From a bacterium (GTDB lineage: Bacteria > Spirochaetota > Spirochaetia > JABEVK01): a DNA stretch of 19,233 bases. The stretch is from assembly GCA_021781625.1 (NCBI GenBank), contig JAJXWL010000016.1, positions 1 through 19,233 on the forward strand, given 5' to 3'. Made by a program: the position numbers and the translations under genes. Positions 7,287 to 13,588 of this stretch are shown piece by piece. The notes under the pieces were generated by a model that was not told the origin of the DNA, did not search any database, and was given only the letters and a program-made list of their open reading frames with translations. How positions within the stretch are numbered: the stretch's first letter is position 1; each line of letters begins with the position of its first letter.

Positions 7287-8009
7287 TTATTCTTCATACC
7301 GGGCTAGTAATTCACCGGCTCTTTTTCCTGGACCGAGACTTTGAGGATCTTCTTGTACGGCGAGCTTCCAGGCAGCCAGAGCGAGATGGAGTTGGCCCTC
7401 GTTTTTCTGAACTTCACCCCAGGTGAGGTGAACTTGAGCAAGAGCACTTTGGGGTAACGGGGGGTGTTGCTGGTGCCAGTCTAAAAGGACTTGAAGATCC
7501 GACTTGGCTTGTCCCTTCTTAAAAAAGAAGTCTGGAACTTTCCAGTCGACCTGAGCACGTATTAGCCACGGGTAATAACTGAAACTGCCATAGCGTTGAA
7601 CCGCTTTGTCGAGAACTCCAAAGGCCTCATTGATGGTGAAGAGCTTACTAATGGGGTTGAAGTCATCCCGGGCTTCCATGCTGAGACTCGAGCCATAATA
7701 GGGAAGGAGGATGGCTTTGAGTTCCTCGGGAATCCCAGAGTCCGTTAGGGTTTTTAGAGTGGTAGCGGCTTTCTTGGCCCAGCCTTTGAGAGGGGCTAAA
7801 CGGGACAAATTGTGTTCAGCAATACCAACGATGGCTTGGGCGGTTATGCTGGTTTCACTTGTCTCGGTGACTACTTTGGTCAGACTTTCAACATTGTTGT
7901 TCAGCATGATGGGGGCAAGGGTTGCGACCCAGGTGGCTTCCGTGTTGGGGTCCCAAGCAAAAGCACTAACGGCGATCAAGGAAAGAAAAAGGGTGAAAAT
8001 GATTTTCAT
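7287..8009 (-). CDS. Secreted helical protein of unknown function, first gene of the envelope operon
   Basis: A 240-residue protein with a clear signal peptide (MKIIFTLFLSLIAVSAFA, cleavage after residue 18) and no lipobox Cys, so it should be periplasmic or secreted. I do not recognise a family. The mature chain looks almost all helical. The C-terminal part (about 188-223), with ALAQVHLTWGEVQKNEGQLH followed by LALAAWKLAVQEDP, has the small/large residue pattern of one TPR-like helix pair. AAGGAG lies six bases before the ATG. As first gene of the operon, transcribed with the ATPase, two permeases, the LolA-like carrier and the barrel, it may be a periplasmic adaptor or substrate. The first 100 residues show no motif I can name. 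Confidence 0.75.
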   Translation of the reverse strand: MKIIFTLFLSLIAVSAFAWDPNTEATWVATLAPIMLNNNVESLTKVVTETSETSITAQAIVGIAEHNLSRLAPLKGWAKKAATTLKTLTDSGIPEELKAILLPYYGSSLSMEARDDFNPISKLFTINEAFGVLDKAVQRYGSFSYYPWLIRAQVDWKVPDFFFKKGQAKSDLQVLLDWHQQHPPLPQSALAQVHLTWGEVQKNEGQLHLALAAWKLAVQEDPQSLGPGKRAGELLARYEE

Positions 8010-8021
8010 GGCTACTCCTTA

Positions 8022-8060
8022 AGTACTTTAAAAATTAAAGTACTATATATTTTTCGTCAA
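8022..8060 (-). promoter_or_regulatory. Promoter and palindromic operator of the envelope operon
   Basis: A perfect palindrome covers 8022-8044: AGTACTTTAA, a 3-base spacer AAA, then TTAAAGTACT. On the minus strand TTGACG (8055-8060) is a good -35. A -10 lies inside the palindrome, either TAATTT (8032-8037, spacing 17) or TTTAAT (8034-8039, spacing 15). A start about seven bases beyond gives a short leader with AAGGAG before the ATG at 8009. A repressor on the palindrome would block polymerase directly. The best local candidate is the winged-helix protein encoded at 8705. Confidence 0.65.
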
Positions 8061-8100
8061 GTGGAATAACCTTGTGAAGTTAAGGGCTTCACGGCCTGTC

Positions 8101-8129
8101 TAGACGAGCTATCAGGTTCCGCTTATCTT
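8101..8129 (+). promoter_or_regulatory. Candidate promoter of the divergent membrane/regulator operon
   Basis: TAGACG (8101-8106) and TATCTT (8124-8129) are separated by 17 bases; each has four of six consensus bases. The predicted start falls on the ATG at 8136, and no Shine-Dalgarno sequence precedes that ATG, so a leaderless message is possible. A small inverted repeat GTGAAG/CTTCAC (8074-8079 and 8087-8092) lies just upstream. Confidence 0.4.
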
Positions 8130-8135
8130 AAACGT

Positions 8136-8708
8136 ATGCCGGAACAGCCCTTGGCGCAGGGTCAGCGCTTAGAACAATTACTGATCTCACGAAGAAATGA
8201 TAATTATCATTACTATATGGGCCGTATAGAATTATTTTGGGGCTTCTTTAACATTCTCGGAATTTGGCTGTATGACTTGGTGTTTCCCCAGGTGATTTTT
8301 TGGGCTTATTGGATACCCTTGGGCGTTGTCAGTACGGGAATCTGGGTATTACGTGTCTATTTAAAAGCTCGACGCAGGGTTCCGGCCTCGGGGGCTTTGC
8401 AAATCATTTGGACGTTCGCCTTACTTTGCCTTCCGTTGATTATTGTGGTCTTTCCTGGCTTGGGGTTGTTTTCGCTAAACTATGCCATCATTTTCCCCTT
8501 AGTGATGATTTGGGTTTCTTTGGCGTTCTTGGCCACCAGTGTTTCTTTAGGACAAGTCTCACAGTTTCTTGGTTTTGTCGTGTTTTTAGGCAGTGCGCCG
8601 TTTTTCTATTTATGGCCGGTACAGTATCCATGGATATTTTCCCTTACGAGCCTTTTGGGCCTGATCATTCCTGGCTGGTGGTGTCTTCAGGAGCGTCGTA
8701 CGGCATGA
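8136..8708 (+). CDS. Multispanning membrane protein of unknown function
   Basis: A 190-residue integral membrane protein. After a soluble N-terminal stretch (1-30) I see six likely membrane segments at about 32-50, 53-74, 88-108, 114-138, 141-160 and 164-182. Basic residues cluster at KARRR (77-81) between segments two and three, which suggests that this loop is cytoplasmic. No family or catalytic motif is recognised. No Shine-Dalgarno sequence precedes the ATG; a Met at residue 28 is a less likely alternative start because the helical region begins just after it. Its stop overlaps the start of the regulator gene (ATGA, 8705-8708), so the two should be translated together. It may be a sensor or partner for the regulator, or a small transporter; the sequence does not decide. 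Confidence 0.75.
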   Translation: MPEQPLAQGQRLEQLLISRRNDNYHYYMGRIELFWGFFNILGIWLYDLVFPQVIFWAYWIPLGVVSTGIWVLRVYLKARRRVPASGALQIIWTFALLCLPLIIVVFPGLGLFSLNYAIIFPLVMIWVSLAFLATSVSLGQVSQFLGFVVFLGSAPFFYLWPVQYPWIFSLTSLLGLIIPGWWCLQERRTA

Positions 8709-9079
8709 TGGACAGCTCGGACAAGCCAGAAAAGAGTGGACCTGAAGCCTCAGAAGGGCTTTTTGCCCTGAAAGAGCGAATGGATCCCTTGCTGAATTCA
8801 GAAATTCGTTTTTACATCATGACGGCCTTAGCGTTTTACAAAACACTGGATTTCTCTTTTTTAAAAGAGAATCTTGAGGCTACCGATGGGAATTTGAGCA
8901 TCAACCTCTCAAAACTTGAGGCGGCTGGGTTTTTAACCATCCACAAAGAATTTGTTCATAAAAAGCCCCGAACGACTTACACCATCACCCCCCTCGGCTT
9001 AGAGAAACTTTCCTCGCATTTAGACGCCGTCGCGGAGGTTCGAAACAGAATTCACACCGAGAATAAACAAGAGGAATAA
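8705..9079 (+). CDS. Winged-helix transcriptional regulator (PF13601/HTH_34-like, MarR/ArsR-related)
   Basis: A 124-residue protein starting at the ATG that overlaps the previous stop (ATGA); the ATG one codon later is equally possible. A longer frame upstream only runs through the membrane protein gene in another frame. The core is a single winged helix: SEIRFYIMTALAFYKTLDFS, then FLKENLEATDGNLSINLSKL as helix-turn-helix, EAAGFLTIHKEF, and the wing KKPRTTYTITPLGLEKLSSH. The DGNLS..L.KLE.AG and PRTTY.LTP.G signatures are typical of the HTH_34 winged-helix family, whose members usually bind palindromes as dimers. It has no ligand or metal-binding Cys/His cluster that I can see. It sits between two membrane protein genes and opposite the envelope operon, so it is the natural candidate to bind the palindrome at 8022-8044. 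Confidence 0.85.
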   Translation: MMDSSDKPEKSGPEASEGLFALKERMDPLLNSEIRFYIMTALAFYKTLDFSFLKENLEATDGNLSINLSKLEAAGFLTIHKEFVHKKPRTTYTITPLGLEKLSSHLDAVAEVRNRIHTENKQEE

Positions 9080-9081
9080 CG

Positions 9082-9585
9082 ATGGGGCACTTAGAAGACG
9101 AGATTCGGTATCATGTCAATAAACGCCAACAATGGGAAAGCTTTGGCGGCAAACCAATTGCTCTGGTATGGGGAATCGTTGTGACCCTCACCCCCCTGGG
9201 GACTCTGTTCAGACTGGGGTTACCCCTTTTGTACGGAGGCGGAATCTTTGCTCATCTGACGTTGGTCTTTTTGAAGAAAAAGCCCACAATCAGTTTCCCA
9301 GTGCAAATTTTGTGGTTGTCTGGAGCGTTGATAGCTTTTTCAATCGCTTACTTGCTACCGTGGTGGGGCTTTTTCTCGAATCTAGCAGGTCATGCTTTGT
9401 CCTATTTAATCTGGGGCGGCGTGATCTTTTACACAGGTAGCATCAAAGCTCGTTGGTGGCTTGTCCTTTCGGGAATGGCTACCGTGGGAATCGCCGTTTC
9501 CTTGGCTGTCAGCTTAAATGGACTGGTAGCAGGGGCACTATTTGCAATTTGTTATTTTAGTGCACTCACCGTGACAAAAAATTGA
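9082..9585 (+). CDS. Membrane protein of unknown function, last gene of the regulator operon
   Basis: A 167-residue integral membrane protein. A charged N-terminal segment (1-24, GHLEDEIRYHVNKRQQWESF) is followed by five or six likely membrane segments at about 25-43, 46-64, 73-95, 100-118, 123-141 and 143-163. The KKKP loop at 65-68 is probably cytoplasmic. The ATG lies two bases after the regulator stop, with AGAGGAAT as ribosome binding site, so it is in the same operon. I recognise no family. It resembles the membrane protein at 8136 in size and layout but I see no clear sequence match. Its TGA stop is part of the stem of the pyk terminator on the other strand. Confidence 0.75.
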   Translation: MGHLEDEIRYHVNKRQQWESFGGKPIALVWGIVVTLTPLGTLFRLGLPLLYGGGIFAHLTLVFLKKKPTISFPVQILWLSGALIAFSIAYLLPWWGFFSNLAGHALSYLIWGGVIFYTGSIKARWWLVLSGMATVGIAVSLAVSLNGLVAGALFAICYFSALTVTKN

Positions 9586-9609
9586 GCCCCCCACTGCGTG
9601 AGGGGCTCA
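9574..9609 (-). terminator. Rho-independent terminator of pyk
   Basis: On the minus strand TGAGCCCCTCAC pairs with GTGGGGGGCTCA over 12 bp (one G-T wobble) around the loop GCA (9583-9609), followed directly by ATTTTTTG (about 9575-9582). It lies 23 bases after the pyruvate kinase stop. There is no T-run on the plus-strand side, so it is mainly a one-way terminator. Confidence 0.92.
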
Positions 9610-9632
9610 GGGACTAAAAGCCCTTCAAAAGC

Positions 9633-11066
9633 TTAGCAATACCCTTCTTTGCGACCTTTCAAGCTCAGTTCCACGGTGTTGATTTCGAGGAAGTTAGAGC
9701 CTTCGGGGTGTCCAGGACTACCGGCCAAAATCACCACGAGGTCAGTTTTCTTCAGGGCACCTTCGTCTAAAAGACTTTCTAAAGACTGAACTACCAGCTG
9801 ATTGTGATTGGCAGGAAGGGGCAAATACTCTGGGTATACCCCGTAGCTCAAGGCCAGTTGGCGAGCCACACGAGGATCATGCGCCTTAGCGTACACGGGG
9901 ACATCGGCTCGGTAGGTCGCGATGATTCGGGCGGAACGACCCGAGAGGGTGTCACAGACTACTGCAGCGACAGGAAGGTTCTGAATGGCGTTGATGGCGG
10001 CTTGGGACAGGTAGTCGCGAATCGGATTGTTGGTGGCGTAAGCCCCATGGGTTCGGATTTTCTCTTTGACCTTTTCAATCTGGGTCGCAATGCGGCTCAT
10101 GGTTTTGACGGCTTCGAGGGGGTACTTGCCGTAGGCGGTTTCACCCGAAAGCATAATGGCATCGGTACCGTCGAAAATCGCATTGGCAACGTCCGAAACT
10201 TCAGCTCGGGTGGGGCGGGGATTTTCAATCATGGTGTGGAGCATTTGGGTAGCGGTAATAACCGGTTTGCCGCGTTCGATACACTTGCGGATCATCATCT
10301 TTTGGTAAACGGGGACTTCTTCGGCAGGGACTTCAATGCCCAAGTCGCCTCGGGCCACCATGACACCGTAAGCTACGTCCAGGATCTCATCAATATTCTT
10401 GACGCCTTCCATATTTTCGATCTTGGCAATAATCTTTGCTTTTGAACCGAACTGATCCAGGATGCTTTGCACGTCCAAAACGTCTTGTTTGGAACGAACA
10501 AACGAATGGGCCACAAAGTCTAGGTCATTTTCAGCGGCAAACTTAATGTAGTTACGGTCTTTTTCGGTAATGGAGGGGAGGGGAAGGGCCACTCCGGGAA
10601 CGTTCACCGACTTGCGGTTCTTAATTTTGCCTGAGTTTTCAATCTCCACGACCAAGTAGTCATCACCTTTTTTATCAATGACCTTCATGCTGGTTTCACC
10701 GTCGTCGATGAGAACACGGGCACCAACGGGAACATGATGAACAAAATGTTCATAATTGGTTTGAAATCCGACCCCAGGTGCGCTAGCTTTATCCTTAAAT
10801 ATGTAGATCTTGTCGCCTTCTTTAATTTCGATGGGGTCGGTAATTTCCGCTGTGCGGACTTCAGGACCCTTGGTATCGAGCAGAAGGGCGAGTTTGTCAG
10901 AGACGGCTCGGACACTACGAATGACTTTTAAGGTGTCATCCTCTTTTTGATGCGCTGTGTTCAAGCGGACCACATTGACGCCAGCTTCATACAAGGCGCG
11001 AATGTGATCCACTTCACACATGAGATCCGAGATCGTGGCGACGATTTTTGTCTGCTTTTTGACCAT
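9633..11066 (-). CDS. pyk: Pyruvate kinase
   Basis: A 477-residue enzyme converting phosphoenolpyruvate and ADP to pyruvate and ATP, the last step of glycolysis. Visible motifs: DTKGPEVRT (64-72), KIEN with catalytic Lys215 and Glu217, the metal-binding VARGDLGIEVP (Asp241), TATQML (271-276), RAEVSDVANAIFDGTDAIML (288-307) and SGETAYGKYP. The C-terminal domain is complete. Glu69 matches rabbit Glu117, which goes with K+-dependent enzymes. The nucleotide-site loop reads RLNTAHQ (34-40) instead of the usual RxNFSHG: Arg34, Asn36 and His39 are kept but Phe, Ser and Gly are replaced. I believe a similar variant occurs in other spirochaete and Bacteroidetes enzymes, though this is from memory. GGAGGAAA precedes the ATG, and it is transcribed alone. 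Confidence 0.97.
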   Translation of the reverse strand: MVKKQTKIVATISDLMCEVDHIRALYEAGVNVVRLNTAHQKEDDTLKVIRSVRAVSDKLALLLDTKGPEVRTAEITDPIEIKEGDKIYIFKDKASAPGVGFQTNYEHFVHHVPVGARVLIDDGETSMKVIDKKGDDYLVVEIENSGKIKNRKSVNVPGVALPLPSITEKDRNYIKFAAENDLDFVAHSFVRSKQDVLDVQSILDQFGSKAKIIAKIENMEGVKNIDEILDVAYGVMVARGDLGIEVPAEEVPVYQKMMIRKCIERGKPVITATQMLHTMIENPRPTRAEVSDVANAIFDGTDAIMLSGETAYGKYPLEAVKTMSRIATQIEKVKEKIRTHGAYATNNPIRDYLSQAAINAIQNLPVAAVVCDTLSGRSARIIATYRADVPVYAKAHDPRVARQLALSYGVYPEYLPLPANHNQLVVQSLESLLDEGALKKTDLVVILAGSPGHPEGSNFLEINTVELSLKGRKEGYC

Positions 11067-11171
11067 AGATATTTCCTCCGATGAACTTCGGGTGTATCAT
11101 ATTCATTTTAGGTTCTCAAGAAAAGGGGGGGGCTTTAGGGCTAAAAACCCTTAAAACTCCTTTGATTTTTA

Positions 11172-11200
11172 TTGACAAGGGTTTTGATCGTTGTTATAGT
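11172..11200 (+). promoter_or_regulatory. Strong sigma-70-type promoter of the tRNA/rpmG/secE/nusG cluster
   Basis: TTGACA (11172-11177) and TATAGT (11195-11200) are separated by exactly 17 bases, a near-perfect housekeeping promoter. Transcription should begin about 11207, some 35 bases before the tRNA-Thr. It is the only strong plus-strand promoter I see before rplK, and may feed the whole cluster. Confidence 0.88.
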
Positions 11201-11241
11201 CTGTCACACGCTTTTCCTCACACCGGGGAGAATGTAATTGT

Positions 11242-11314
11242 GCCCTTGTAGCTCAGTCGGTAGAGCATTTCCATGGTAAGGAAAAGGTCATCGGTTCAAG
11301 TCCGATCGAGGGCT
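11242..11314 (+). tRNA. tRNA-Thr (anticodon GGT)
   Basis: A full cloverleaf: acceptor GCCCTTG/CGAGGGC, D stem GCTC/GAGC, anticodon stem TTTCC/GGAAA with loop ATGGTAA (anticodon GGT at 11275-11277), variable region AGGTC, T arm ATCGG/CCGAT with TTCAAGT. The discriminator base is T and CCA is not encoded. It reads ACC and ACU threonine codons. Confidence 0.95.
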
Positions 11315-11336
11315 TCGCAATTTGAGGGAGTAATTC

Positions 11337-11513
11337 ATGGCTAAGAAAAGTAAAGGCGGAATTGAATTGGTGGCTCTGGTTTGTACAGAAACAGGACTGA
11401 GAAATTATACAACCAAGAAAAACCGTCGGAATAACCCTGAGAAGCTGGAGCTGATGAAATACTGTCCCAAGCTTCGCAAGCATACCCTTCACCGAGAAGG
11501 GAAAATTAAGTAG
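11337..11513 (+). CDS. rpmG: 50S ribosomal protein L33
   Basis: A 58-residue basic protein of the large ribosomal subunit: [20 protein letters not shown] then [38 protein letters not shown]. Length and sequence are normal for bacterial L33. Only two of the four zinc-ribbon positions are Cys (CTETG instead of CxxC, and YCPKL), so it is of the zinc-free type. GAGGGAG lies about nine bases before the ATG. It sits between two tRNA genes in one transcription unit, the usual arrangement ahead of secE-nusG in many bacteria, and must be separated from them by RNA processing. Confidence 0.96.
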   Translation: MAKKSKGGIELVALVCTETGLRNYTTKKNRRNNPEKLELMKYCPKLRKHTLHREGKIK

Positions 11514-11523
11514 TTGTTAACAC

Positions 11524-11596
11524 AGGTCAGTAGCTCCAATGGTAGAGCGGCGGTCTCCAAAACCGTTTGTTGGGGGTTCGAATCCCTCCTGGCCTG
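11524..11596 (+). tRNA. tRNA-Trp (anticodon CCA)
   Basis: Acceptor AGGTCAG/CTGGCCT (one wobble), D stem GCTC/GAGC, anticodon stem GCGGT/ACCGT with loop CTCCAAA (anticodon CCA at 11557-11559), T arm GGGGG/CCCTC with TTCGAAT, discriminator G. CCA is not encoded. A tRNA-Trp directly before secE is a widespread bacterial arrangement. Confidence 0.96.
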
Positions 11597-11620
11597 TTTC
11601 TTTTTATAAGGGTGGACTTC

Positions 11621-11800
11621 GTGAAAAAAATCAAAGTTTTCTTTGGCGAAATGGCTGTGGAATTGCGTCGGGTGGTCTGGCCCAGCCCAGATAAAGTTGC
11701 GGAAAATACCCGTATCGTCGTCGTTTCTACGATAGTTCTTGCCTTATTTTTTGGTTTTATTGACTTTTTGCTGGTGTCTGGCGTCAGCATCGTATTCTAA
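11621..11800 (+). CDS. secE: Preprotein translocase subunit SecE
   Basis: A 59-residue protein starting with GTG: MKKIKVFFGEMAVELRRVVW, then PSPDKVAENTRIVVVSTIVL and a C-terminal hydrophobic stretch. The conserved cytoplasmic amphipathic helix with the E..RV.WP motif leads into one membrane helix (about 32-55), the minimal SecE form. SecE clamps the two halves of the SecY channel together. An alternative GTG at 11612 would add three residues, but the AAGG before it is too close; AAGGGTGG is well placed for the GTG at 11621. It begins 24 bases after tRNA-Trp and is followed by nusG after 12 bases. Confidence 0.95.
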   Translation: MKKIKVFFGEMAVELRRVVWPSPDKVAENTRIVVVSTIVLALFFGFIDFLLVSGVSIVF

Positions 11801-11812
11801 GGGGGCTAGGCT

Positions 11813-12367
11813 GTGGCCCGGGCATGGTACATCTTACAAACGTATTCCCAATATGAAAATCGAGTAGAGCGCTCAATTCGGCAGCTCATGGAAAATCCAA
11901 CTATCTCAGCGGCGCTGTTTGATATTAAGGTCCCTACTGAAAAGGTGGCGGAAACTAAAAATGGCAAGAAAGTCGAAAAAGAGGTCAAGATATGGCCTGG
12001 CTATATCTTGCTAGAGATGGATTTACCTTCACAGAACTGGAAAGAAGTCGTGGGGTCGATCAAACGAATCCAAGGTGTTTCAGGTTTTGTTGGAGCTGTT
12101 GGTAATGCCAAGCCGTTACCGATTTCTAATGAAGAAGTGAAGCAGATCTTGATGAGGTCCGGGGATATTAAATCGGACAAGTCGGTTTTGGTTCAGCATA
12201 ACTTTCATGAAGGTATGGAAGTTCGAATTACAGAAGGGCCTTTTGAATCCTTTACTGGCAACATTGAAGAAGTGAGTTTGGAAAAGCAAAAGCTTCGGGT
12301 TATGGTGGGGATTTTTGGCCGAGCTACTGCGGTGGAAGTAGATTTTCATCAGGTAGAGAAGGTTTAG
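11813..12367 (+). CDS. nusG: Transcription termination/antitermination factor NusG
   Basis: A 184-residue protein with GTG start. The NGN domain covers roughly 1-115: ARAWYILQTYSQYENRVERS at the start, then WPGYILLEMDL (61-71) and the GVSGFVG turn (88-94). The C-terminal KOW domain follows at about 130-184, with GMEVRITEGPFESFTGNIEE and a final strand EVDFHQVEKV. NusG binds the RNA polymerase clamp and links it to Rho or the leading ribosome. A lysine-rich insertion around 49-58 (KNGKKVEKEV) lies inside the NGN domain. It is the usual neighbour of secE and precedes rplK. Confidence 0.97.
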   Translation: MARAWYILQTYSQYENRVERSIRQLMENPTISAALFDIKVPTEKVAETKNGKKVEKEVKIWPGYILLEMDLPSQNWKEVVGSIKRIQGVSGFVGAVGNAKPLPISNEEVKQILMRSGDIKSDKSVLVQHNFHEGMEVRITEGPFESFTGNIEEVSLEKQKLRVMVGIFGRATAVEVDFHQVEKV

Positions 12368-12400
12368 ACAGCTCCGGCTAGTCTTGTTGACTTAAAAAAA

Positions 12401-12459
12401 GAGGGTGTTGTGCCCTCGTTGGGAGGCTCGCGGTGCGGGCCGATATTACCAAAAGGAGG
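12401..12459 (+). promoter_or_regulatory. Ribosomal protein L1 operator in the rplKA leader
   Basis: The leader before rplK carries a helix GGCTCGC/GCGGGCC (12425-12431 and 12435-12441, triloop GGT), an asymmetric internal loop (GA on the left, GATATTA on the right), and an outer helix TTGG/CCAA (12419-12422 and 12449-12452). The string GGGAGGCT on the left and GCC..GA...ATTACCA on the right resemble the L1 binding site in 23S rRNA (GGUGGGAGGCU ... GCCGACCUUGAAAUACCACC). The AAGGAGG ribosome binding site (12453-12459) starts directly after the outer helix, so bound L1 would block translation of rplK and rplA. A separate small hairpin GAGGG/CCCTC (12401-12417) precedes it. Confidence 0.72.
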
Positions 12460-12464
12460 CCCTT

Positions 12465-12896
12465 ATGGCCAAAAAAAAGATAACGGCTGTTGTTAAGTTG
12501 CAGTGTCCGGCGGGCAAGGCTACCCCTGCTCCCCCGGTAGGTCCCGCTCTCGGACCTCATGGTGTCTCAGCACCGCAATTTGTTCAGCAGTTCAATGATC
12601 GTACCAAGACTATGGAACCTGGTTTGATCATTCCGGCAATCATTACGATTTATGCCGATAAATCCTTCACGTTTATTCTTAAGACTCCTCCGGCTTCAGT
12701 CTTGATTAAAAAGGCTGCTGGAATTGAGAAAGGGTCTGCGGAATCGCATAAAGTCAAGGTTGCAAAACTCCCTCAGAAAAAGCTGGAAGAAATTGCCAAG
12801 CTTAAGATGCCGGATTTGAATGCCAACGATTTGGAAGCGGCAAAGCGCATTATCGCCGGTACCGCTCGTTCTATGGGTGTCGAGGTGGAAAAATGA
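12465..12896 (+). CDS. rplK: 50S ribosomal protein L11
   Basis: A 143-residue protein ([20 protein letters not shown]) of the normal L11 length. The family marks are present: [20 protein letters not shown] with its proline-rich helix that binds thiopeptides, and the C-terminal rRNA-binding domain ending in [20 protein letters not shown] start it at 12465, six bases after AAGGAGG; a longer frame upstream runs through the operator and is not coding. L11 binds the GTPase-associated region of 23S rRNA and is needed for the stringent response through RelA. Its TGA overlaps the ATG of rplA (ATGA). Confidence 0.97.
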   Translation: MAKKKITAVVKLQCPAGKATPAPPVGPALGPHGVSAPQFVQQFNDRTKTMEPGLIIPAIITIYADKSFTFILKTPPASVLIKKAAGIEKGSAESHKVKVAKLPQKKLEEIAKLKMPDLNANDLEAAKRIIAGTARSMGVEVEK

Positions 12897-13585
12897 AGCA
12901 TGGCAAGAAATATTTAGCCGCTCTCGAAAAGGTGGAGCAGGGTAAGTTGTATTCGTATGACGAAGCTTTAGCTCTCGTAAAATCGGTGGCCTTTGCCAAG
13001 TTTGACGAAACTGTTGAGGTTTCTGTCAAGTTGAACCTGAAAAAAAGCCATACCGTACGGGATACTGTTGTGATGCCCAATACCTTCTTGGGTGAAAAGA
13101 AAGTCTTAGTTTTTGCCAAGGGCGAAAAGGCTGACGAGGCACGTGCCGCTGGGGCTGCTTTTGTTGGTGATACAGATTTAATTGAAAAGATTCGTGGTGG
13201 CTGGATGGATTTTGATGTTTGTGTGGCCACACCAGATATGATGAAAGATGTTGGTAAGCTGGGTCCTGTACTTGGTCGTCGTGGTTTGATGCCTAACCCC
13301 AAAACGGGAACGGTCACCAATGATCTCGTGGCGGCAATGAAAGAACTCAAAGCGGGTCGTTTGGAGTTTCGTGCTGATAAAACAGGTGTTGTTCACCTTC
13401 CTGTCGGCAAAGTTTCTATGGAACCTGCGAAAGTACGTGAAAATGTTCAGGTGTTTATGTCTGAACTGGAACGTCGCCGTCCTGCCGATTTAAAAGGCGA
13501 ATTTATTCGTTCAGTGGCTCTGAGTTCCACCATGGGCCCTGGTGTTAAGGTTCAGTTCAAGGAACAACGCGAAGGTAAGGAGTAA
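12893..13585 (+). CDS. rplA: 50S ribosomal protein L1
   Basis: A 230-residue L1: [20 protein letters not shown] start, [20 protein letters not shown], and the signature [20 protein letters not shown] followed by [20 protein letters not shown]1 forms the mobile stalk at the exit site of the ribosome and in many bacteria represses its own operon by binding the mRNA leader. The candidate leader site lies just before rplK. Its start overlaps the rplK stop by four bases, so repression of rplK translation would carry over to rplA by coupling. Confidence 0.97.
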   Translation: MKHGKKYLAALEKVEQGKLYSYDEALALVKSVAFAKFDETVEVSVKLNLKKSHTVRDTVVMPNTFLGEKKVLVFAKGEKADEARAAGAAFVGDTDLIEKIRGGWMDFDVCVATPDMMKDVGKLGPVLGRRGLMPNPKTGTVTNDLVAAMKELKAGRLEFRADKTGVVHLPVGKVSMEPAKVRENVQVFMSELERRRPADLKGEFIRSVALSSTMGPGVKVQFKEQREGKE

Positions 13586-13588
13586 GCC

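Noticed and set aside
8300..8704. Upstream extension of the winged-helix regulator frame (would give 259 residues)
   Set aside because: This part lies inside the membrane protein gene in another frame; only the part from 8705 matches a winged-helix domain, and the ATGA overlap supports that start.
9804..10445. 213-residue plus-strand open frame opposite pyruvate kinase
   Set aside because: Antisense shadow of a highly conserved enzyme gene; Gly/Val/Asp-rich composition is as expected for such a shadow.
11109..11155. G-run and AGGG/CCCT hairpin upstream of pyk
   Set aside because: The stem is only four base pairs and no conserved riboswitch pattern is visible; I cannot support a regulatory call. 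A pyk promoter with TTGAGA as -35 is possible, but the -10 spacing is poor.
12405..12464. N-terminal extension of L11 by 20 codons
   Set aside because: The stretch is the structured leader with ribosome binding site; L11 begins with MAKK at 12465 at normal length.
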